Position numbers and translations under genes: made by a program
The notes under the pieces: generated by a model
Seen by the model: only the letters and a program-made list of their open reading frames with translations
Databases searched by the model: none
What the model was told of the DNA's origin: nothing
In this document: one piece after another, positions 59,502-64,000 of the stretch
Position numbering within the stretch: position 1 is the first letter of the stretch
How the letters are laid out: the number at the start of each line of letters is the position of its first letter
From: Chloroflexota bacterium
Lineage (GTDB): Bacteria; Chloroflexota; UBA11872; UBA12225; JAJDUF01
DNA: 64,000 bases
NCBI GenBank assembly: GCA_022826725.1
Contig: JAJDUF010000010.1
Coordinates: 62,001-126,000, forward strand
Direction of reading: 5' to 3'

Positions 59502-61034
59502 ATGTTCCGGAAGCTGCTGATTGCCAATCGGGGAGAGATCGCGGTACGGGTGATCCGCGCCTGCCGCGAGCTGGGTATCAGCCCCATCGCCGTCTACTCC
59601 GACGCCGACCGCACGGCGCTCCACGTCCGGCTGGCCGACGAGGCCTACGGCATCGGGCCGGCATCGGCTACGGAGAGCTACCTCCGTAGTGCGAATATCC
59701 TCGCCGCGGCCAAGACGGCCGGCGCCGAGGCCATCCACCCCGGCTACGGCTTCCTCTCCGAGAGCGCAGCCTTTGCGCGGGAGTGCGCGGCGGCGGGGCT
59801 GATGTTCATCGGGCCGCCCCCGGACGTACTGGCGGCGATGGGAGACAAGGTGGCGGCGCGCCGCTTGGCGGCCGAGGCCGGCGTACCGACCGTACCGGGT
59901 ACGGCCGACCCACTGCCCGACGATCCGACCGCCGCGACCGAGGTCGCGGTGCAGATCGGCTATCCGCTGCTCCTGAAGGCCGCCGGTGGTGGTGGTGGGA
60001 AGGGGATGCGGGCCGTTGGGACGCCGGACGAGCTACCGGCGGCGCTGGAGCGGGCGCGTGGCGAGGCGGTAGCGGCGTTCAGCGATGGCCGGGTGTACGC
60101 CGAACGACAGGTGCAACGACCCCGGCACGTCGAGGTGCAGATACTCGCCGATACGCACGGCAACGTGCGCCATCTGGGCGAGCGCGATTGCAGCTTGCAG
60201 CGGCGCTTCCAGAAGCTGATCGAGGAAAGCCCCGCACCCGGTCTGCCCGCTGCGACCCGGCAGGCGCTCTGGGCAGCGGCCGTGCGGCTGGCGCGGGCAG
60301 CCGGTTACGTCGGCGCCGGCACGGTCGAGTTTCTGGTCGAGACGGCGCCGGCGGGGCAGGAGAACGGCTTCTACTTCCTTGAAGTCAATGCCCGGCTACA
60401 AGTCGAGCACCCGGTCACGGAGGTCGTACACGGCGTGGACCTGGTCCAGGAGCAAATCCGCATCGCTGCCGGCGAGCGCCTGGCGCCGCACAGCGATACG
60501 GTGCCTACCGGCGCCGCTATCGAGGCACGGATCAACGCCGAGGACCCCGACGCCGGCTTTCTGCCGTCGGTCGGGGTGGTGCGTCTCTTGCGCGAACCGT
60601 CCGGGCCGTGGGTACGGGTAGATAGCGGCTGCTTTCCGGGCCAAGAGGTGACCACCTACTATGACGCGCTGCTGGCGAAGGTCATCGCGTGGGGGCCGGA
60701 CCGCGAGACGGCCCGGGTGCGCCTCCACCGGGCATTGGCGGAGTACCGCTTGGCCGGCGTGGCAACAACCATCCCGTTCCTGCGCGACGTACTGGTGGAC
60801 TCGGACTTTGCCGCCGCGCGGCTCAGCACGTCTTTCCTGGACGAGTACCAGCAACGACGACCCACGCCGGGCACCGCCGACAGCGCACCGGACGTGCCGG
60901 ACATCGCCGCCGTCGGCGCGGCGCTGCATACGCTCCAGGAACGCAGCCAACAAGCGCCCGCAGCAGCCACGACGCCTACCGGCTCACGGTGGCAGGCGGC
61001 GGCGCGGCGCGCGGCGTTGCGGGCGAACGGCTGA
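59502..61034 (+). CDS. Biotin carboxylase subunit of acyl-CoA carboxylase
   Basis: A 510-aa ATP-grasp biotin carboxylase. 'LIANRGEIAVRVIRACRELG', 'HPGYGFLSESAAFA' and 'PLLLKAAGGGGGKGMR' (ATP-grasp glycine-rich loop) are clear, with 'FLEVNARLQVEHPVTE' as the carboxylation-active-site region and 'GHAIEAR'-type sequence as 'GAAIEARINAEDP'. It carboxylates the biotin of the carrier protein encoded next. A Pro/Ala-rich tail of about 70 residues after 'SFLDEYQQ' is unusual and replaces the carrier domain that is fused in alpha chains of related enzymes. ATG at 59502. Confidence 0.94.
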   Translation: MFRKLLIANRGEIAVRVIRACRELGISPIAVYSDADRTALHVRLADEAYGIGPASATESYLRSANILAAAKTAGAEAIHPGYGFLSESAAFARECAAAGLMFIGPPPDVLAAMGDKVAARRLAAEAGVPTVPGTADPLPDDPTAATEVAVQIGYPLLLKAAGGGGGKGMRAVGTPDELPAALERARGEAVAAFSDGRVYAERQVQRPRHVEVQILADTHGNVRHLGERDCSLQRRFQKLIEESPAPGLPAATRQALWAAAVRLARAAGYVGAGTVEFLVETAPAGQENGFYFLEVNARLQVEHPVTEVVHGVDLVQEQIRIAAGERLAPHSDTVPTGAAIEARINAEDPDAGFLPSVGVVRLLREPSGPWVRVDSGCFPGQEVTTYYDALLAKVIAWGPDRETARVRLHRALAEYRLAGVATTIPFLRDVLVDSDFAAARLSTSFLDEYQQRRPTPGTADSAPDVPDIAAVGAALHTLQERSQQAPAAATTPTGSRWQAAARRAALRANG

Positions 61035-61072
61035 CGGCTGCCTGCCGCGGCCACGTTGGCTATCATCAGGTC

Positions 61073-61627
61073 ATGCAATTCACGGTCGAAATCGGCAACC
61101 GGCAGTGGGAGATCGCAGTCGAGCCGGGCACGCCGCCGGCGGTGCGCGTGGACGGCGCGGCGGTGCCCGCTACGCTGGCTACGCTGCACGCGATAGGGAC
61201 GGAGCAGGCGAGTGGTGCCGGTCACTATACGCTGCTGGTGGGCGGCCGGGCCTACGAGCTTGCCATCACGCCGCTGTCTGACGGGCAGTTGGCGGTGGCG
61301 GTGGATAGTCACCTGGCCATCGTGCGGATCGAGGACCCACTGACCGCTGCTCTCCGGGCGGCCGGTACACGCTCGACGGCCACGCAGGGAGAGCAGACCA
61401 TCCGGGCGCCAATGCCGGGCCGGGTGGTGTCCGTAGCGGTGGAGGCGGGGCAAGAGGTAGCCGCCGGAGCGGCGCTGGTGGTGCTCGAAGCGATGAAAAT
61501 GGAGAGCAGCATCGCGGCGCCCTATGCCGGCACCGTCGAGCGGGTGGCGGTGCAACCGGGTGAGACGGTCTCGCGCGACGATGAGCTGGTCGTGCTGACC
61601 GCCAATGATGGCGCCGCTGCCCCATAG
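61073..61627 (+). CDS. Biotin carboxyl carrier protein
   Basis: A 184-aa protein whose C-terminal 75 residues form a biotinyl domain: 'IRAPMPGRVVSVAVEAGQEV', then 'VLEAMKMESSIAAPYAGTVE' with the biotinylated Lys in EAMKM. The N-terminal half is a beta-rich region like the BT domain of acyl-CoA carboxylases. The start ATG at 61073 lies 38 bp after the carboxylase stop. The open frame to 60689 overlaps that gene and is not used. Together with 59502 and 55711 genes it completes an acyl-CoA carboxylase. Confidence 0.93.
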   Translation: MQFTVEIGNRQWEIAVEPGTPPAVRVDGAAVPATLATLHAIGTEQASGAGHYTLLVGGRAYELAITPLSDGQLAVAVDSHLAIVRIEDPLTAALRAAGTRSTATQGEQTIRAPMPGRVVSVAVEAGQEVAAGAALVVLEAMKMESSIAAPYAGTVERVAVQPGETVSRDDELVVLTANDGAAAP

Positions 61628-61938
61628 CACCGGCACTTATAATGAGGGACAGCAGACTCTTGTCACGACGATGACGCCGGAAGCGCCGGGGGCGCTGGCG
61701 TATACTAGATGGCAAGCCGGCCCGCCGCGCGGAGCCGGTTGCTGACCGGACAATCCCCACTACCTACCACGTTCTACGGTAGCTGAGGCCGGGGGCATCA
61801 CCCCGTTCGCCCGGCGTGTTGCGGGTCCTCCCCCGGCCTGGTCTGCCTGTACTAGACGGCACCGTGAGCAATGACAGGCCAGGACGACACCAGCGGACGG
61901 ACGCGATGGTGCAGTCCTGATGGTCAAGAGAGAGCAGC
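61628..61938. other. Intergenic region with promoter-like boxes, 311 bp
   Basis: No gene is recognised. TATAAT (61638-61643) and TATACT (61701-61706) are two -10-like boxes. A stem of CCTGG...CCTGT with ACAGG-CCAGG can form near 61830-61895. The region precedes the 192-aa gene by 235 bp from the second box, leaving room for a structured 5' leader or small RNA. Confidence 0.4.
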
Positions 61939-62517
61939 ATGAACGAGATAAGCGCCGCGGCCGGTACCGACAACCAGCGCCAGCGAGCGACGCCGGCGAC
62001 CACAACATCATCCCCTCCGGCGGGGAACGCCAACCAGCCGCCGCGACCGACCCGGCGGCGGCGCTCTCGGCGGCGGCGCGGCCGTAGCGCAAGCACGGGT
62101 ACCGGGGCAGGCGGGCGGGCCGAGCAGCCGGTCGTGGCGGCGCCACCCACCAAGCCGGCTACGACGGGACAACCGGCGGCGGCGCCCCGCGCACTCACCT
62201 GGGACCCCGAGGTCGAGCTGACCGCCGACCTGCGGGACGTGCCCACGGACAAGCTCGCCACCCGCATCCGGCACGTGCTGGACCAGGTCTCCAGGGAAGT
62301 AACGCTCATCGTCTGGATTCACGACCGCCCCGACGCGACGCCGGTGCTCCCGGTCATCTACCAGGAGCTACGCGCCGCCGGTTACTACTCCGATACGACG
62401 CGGTTGCCGCAGGGTGGTCAAAGGATGCGGATCAGTCGGCGCCGCTGGCGCCAGGCTGCCGCGCCACCGAGCCAAGACGGCGCCCCCAAGCACGCGCCGC
62501 CCGCCGCGTCACCCTGA
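61939..62517 (+). CDS. Basic, partly disordered hypothetical protein
   Basis: A 192-aa protein. The first 85 residues are disordered and positively charged ('TRRRRSRRRRGRSASTG'), followed by an alpha/beta domain of about 80 residues ('EVELTADLRDVPTDKLATRI', 'VTLIVWIHDRPDATPVLPVI') and an Arg-rich, then Pro/Ala-rich C-terminus. I do not recognise the domain. The basic head could bind nucleic acid. AGAGAGAGCAGC precedes the ATG. Confidence 0.65.
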   Translation: MNEISAAAGTDNQRQRATPATTTSSPPAGNANQPPRPTRRRRSRRRRGRSASTGTGAGGRAEQPVVAAPPTKPATTGQPAAAPRALTWDPEVELTADLRDVPTDKLATRIRHVLDQVSREVTLIVWIHDRPDATPVLPVIYQELRAAGYYSDTTRLPQGGQRMRISRRRWRQAAAPPSQDGAPKHAPPAASP

Positions 62518-62746
62518 TGGCGGCCCCTTGCTCAGGCGGCTTGCCGGCGTAGAGCGGTTTGGGTACCCTTGGCGGTGGCGGGGTTTCACGCCTGACCCTC
62601 TGACCGGGCACCTGCGCTGTCCGGCACACGCGAGGGCAAAGGGGATTGGTGTCCTCGAGCTTACGGTGATTGTTGGAGCGCTTCTCACCGGGGTAGCTCC
62701 GGTGGCGCAGGGGCCGGGCTGTTCCCTATGAGGAGAGGTTTCAGCG

Positions 62747-64000
62747 ATGACCAAGCAAAAGCACCTCAAGCAACGTATCCGCGCCCGGATGGCGCAGACC
62801 GGGGAACGGTACACGACCGCCCGCCGTCATATCGTCGGCTCCTCCGCGGTCAGCGCCTCCGATACGGCACCCCCTGCACCGGGCCAACTGCACTTTCCGG
62901 GCATCCACCCGGAGACGACCACCCTGCGAATCCTGCTGGCGAATGCGGGCGTGCGGGCACCCCACACCGGCGAGTATTTCACTGAGCCGATGGTATTCGG
63001 CATCGGCGGCGGGATTGGTGCGGGGGTCTTCAGCTTCTTCTACGAGGCGCACGACTTTGCGAGCTTCTACATCGCCGGACGCCACCTCTGGCAGGACAAC
63101 CGCACCTATCTGGACCAGGCCGCGCAGCGGTTCGGCGTGACGGCTACGTTCAAGGAAACCGGCGGAGCCAAAACGGCCGCCAAGCAACTAGGTGACGCGC
63201 TCGCGGCGGGCGGGCCGGTACTGGCGTGGGTGGCGAGCGCCCACCTACCGTACCGCGGGTTGCCCGACTACTGGAGTGGTGGCGACTACCACGTTGTGAC
63301 GGTCTATCGCCTCGACGAGACTGGCGCGCTGCTCGGCGATCTGCTGGACGACCCGGTGGAGATCACGGCCGCGGGGCTGGCTGCATCGCGCGCGCGGATC
63401 AGGAAACAGAAGCACCGGATCATGACCGTAGCGCCCACGCAGCAGCTCGATCTGCGCGCGGCGGTGGGCGCGGGGATACGCGCCTGCTACGAGGGGCTGG
63501 CGCAGCAGCGCATCAAGAACTTCACGCTCGACGCCTTCAAGACGTGGGCCAGGAACATCCACGGCAGCCGGGGCAAGCAGAGCTGGGCGCGGCTCTTCCC
63601 GCCCGGCCACCGCCTCTGGTTCGCGCTCACTTGGGTCTACGACTGTATCGAGCACCAGCACACCGGCGGCGGGCTACTGCGACCGCTGTATGCCGATTTC
63701 TTTGCCGAAGCTGCCGATGCGCTGCACGACGACGGGCTGCGGCAACTCGCCGCGCGCTACGCCGAGCTAGGGCAGGGCTGGAGCGACTTGGCGAGCGCCG
63801 CGCTGCCGGACGACGTGCCAGCGTGCCGCGAGGCCAAGGCGCTCCTGGCCCGGAAAGAAGCATTACTGCTGACCGAGGGCGCCGCGGCAACCGACGAGAT
63901 CAAACGCATCTGGACACGCCTCGACGAGCTACAGGAAGCGGCGCGATCCGACTTCCCCCTTACGGCAACGGATTGCGGGCACTTGCTGTCCGATCTGCAG
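62747..64000 (+). CDS. BtrH N-terminal-domain/DUF4872-like protein, 3' end missing
   Basis: The frame is open from an ATG at 62747 (AGGAGAGG upstream) to the right edge, 418 codons. It starts with a basic helical 'MTKQKHLKQRIRARMAQTGE'. The segment 'EYFTEPMVFGIGGGIGAGVF' to 'GPVLAWVASAHLPYR' and 'DYHVVTVYRLDE' resembles the BtrH_N fold, named after the acyltransferase BtrH of butirosin biosynthesis. The C-terminal half resembles DUF4872, an all-helical domain commonly attached to it. It may transfer or bind acyl/peptide groups in secondary metabolism. The Cys expected in active BtrH_N proteins at the domain start is absent (HPETTTLRILLA), so activity is uncertain. Confidence 0.65.
   Translation, partial: MTKQKHLKQRIRARMAQTGERYTTARRHIVGSSAVSASDTAPPAPGQLHFPGIHPETTTLRILLANAGVRAPHTGEYFTEPMVFGIGGGIGAGVFSFFYEAHDFASFYIAGRHLWQDNRTYLDQAAQRFGVTATFKETGGAKTAAKQLGDALAAGGPVLAWVASAHLPYRGLPDYWSGGDYHVVTVYRLDETGALLGDLLDDPVEITAAGLAASRARIRKQKHRIMTVAPTQQLDLRAAVGAGIRACYEGLAQQRIKNFTLDAFKTWARNIHGSRGKQSWARLFPPGHRLWFALTWVYDCIEHQHTGGGLLRPLYADFFAEAADALHDDGLRQLAARYAELGQGWSDLASAALPDDVPACREAKALLARKEALLLTEGAAATDEIKRIWTRLDELQEAARSDFPLTATDCGHLLSDLQ

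Overview
This is a 64 kb, high-GC chromosomal window with densely packed genes. It has frequent GTG starts, AGGAGG-type ribosome binding sites and small families of palindromic intergenic repeats. The gene mix best fits a member of the Chloroflexota with an aerobic, heterotrophic lifestyle: a split b6-type cytochrome b complex, a form II CoxL cluster, and many Gfo/Idh/MocA, SDR, LLM-flavin, FAH and amidohydrolase genes, with a sialidase-like propeller. That placement is inference; no rRNA or phylogenetic marker is present.

Layout. 0-4 kb: a glycoside-hydrolase-like propeller gene cut by the left edge, a cupin gene, and a two-gene block of a ParA-like ATPase plus an AlbA_2/HATPase regulator. 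4-24.5 kb: a catabolic accessory region of mostly single genes separated by mosaic repeats. It includes a predicted fluoroacetate-type dehalogenase coupled to an FAD enzyme, an SelA-fold PLP enzyme, an amidohydrolase, an LLM flavoenzyme, a penicillin-acylase-like Ntn hydrolase, and remnants (RHS core, a second sialidase tail). Inside it sits a lower-GC patch with an XRE-NYN gene under an excellent promoter and two copies of a 75-bp element. 24.8-32.8 kb: housekeeping genes (EamA transporter, alanine racemase, Nnr NAD(P)HX repair enzyme, AcpS, a FecR-domain protein, an unknown protein, tRNA-Leu).

33-37.5 kb: a b6-type cytochrome b, a C-terminal cytochrome b subunit with an unusual zinc-ribbon-like head, a Rieske protein and a diheme cytochrome c, then a glycosyltransferase. 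37.6-44.2 kb: a molybdenum hydroxylase operon S-L-M-L with two different large subunits. 44.5-49.2 kb: a DSD1-like PLP enzyme, then a GPP34-cytochrome P450 fusion split by one in-frame TAG, followed by an acyltransferase-3 membrane protein. 49.4-55.4 kb: a solute-binding lipoprotein with a collagen-like stalk, a GMC dehydrogenase with its small subunit, a 581-aa unknown protein and a tautomerase. 55.7-61.6 kb: acyl-CoA carboxylase genes (carboxyltransferase, biotin carboxylase, biotin carrier) interrupted by an EcoRV-type restriction-modification pair. 62-64 kb: a basic disordered protein and a BtrH_N-like protein cut by the right edge.

The most unusual items are the GPP34-P450 fusion with its neighbour acyltransferase, the EcoRV-like system inside the carboxylase locus, the zinc-ribbon cytochrome b subunit, the XRE-NYN gene predicted to be leaderless, the AlbA_2/ParA pair, and the modular repeat family. 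All functions are read from sequence motifs by eye; no database search was run.
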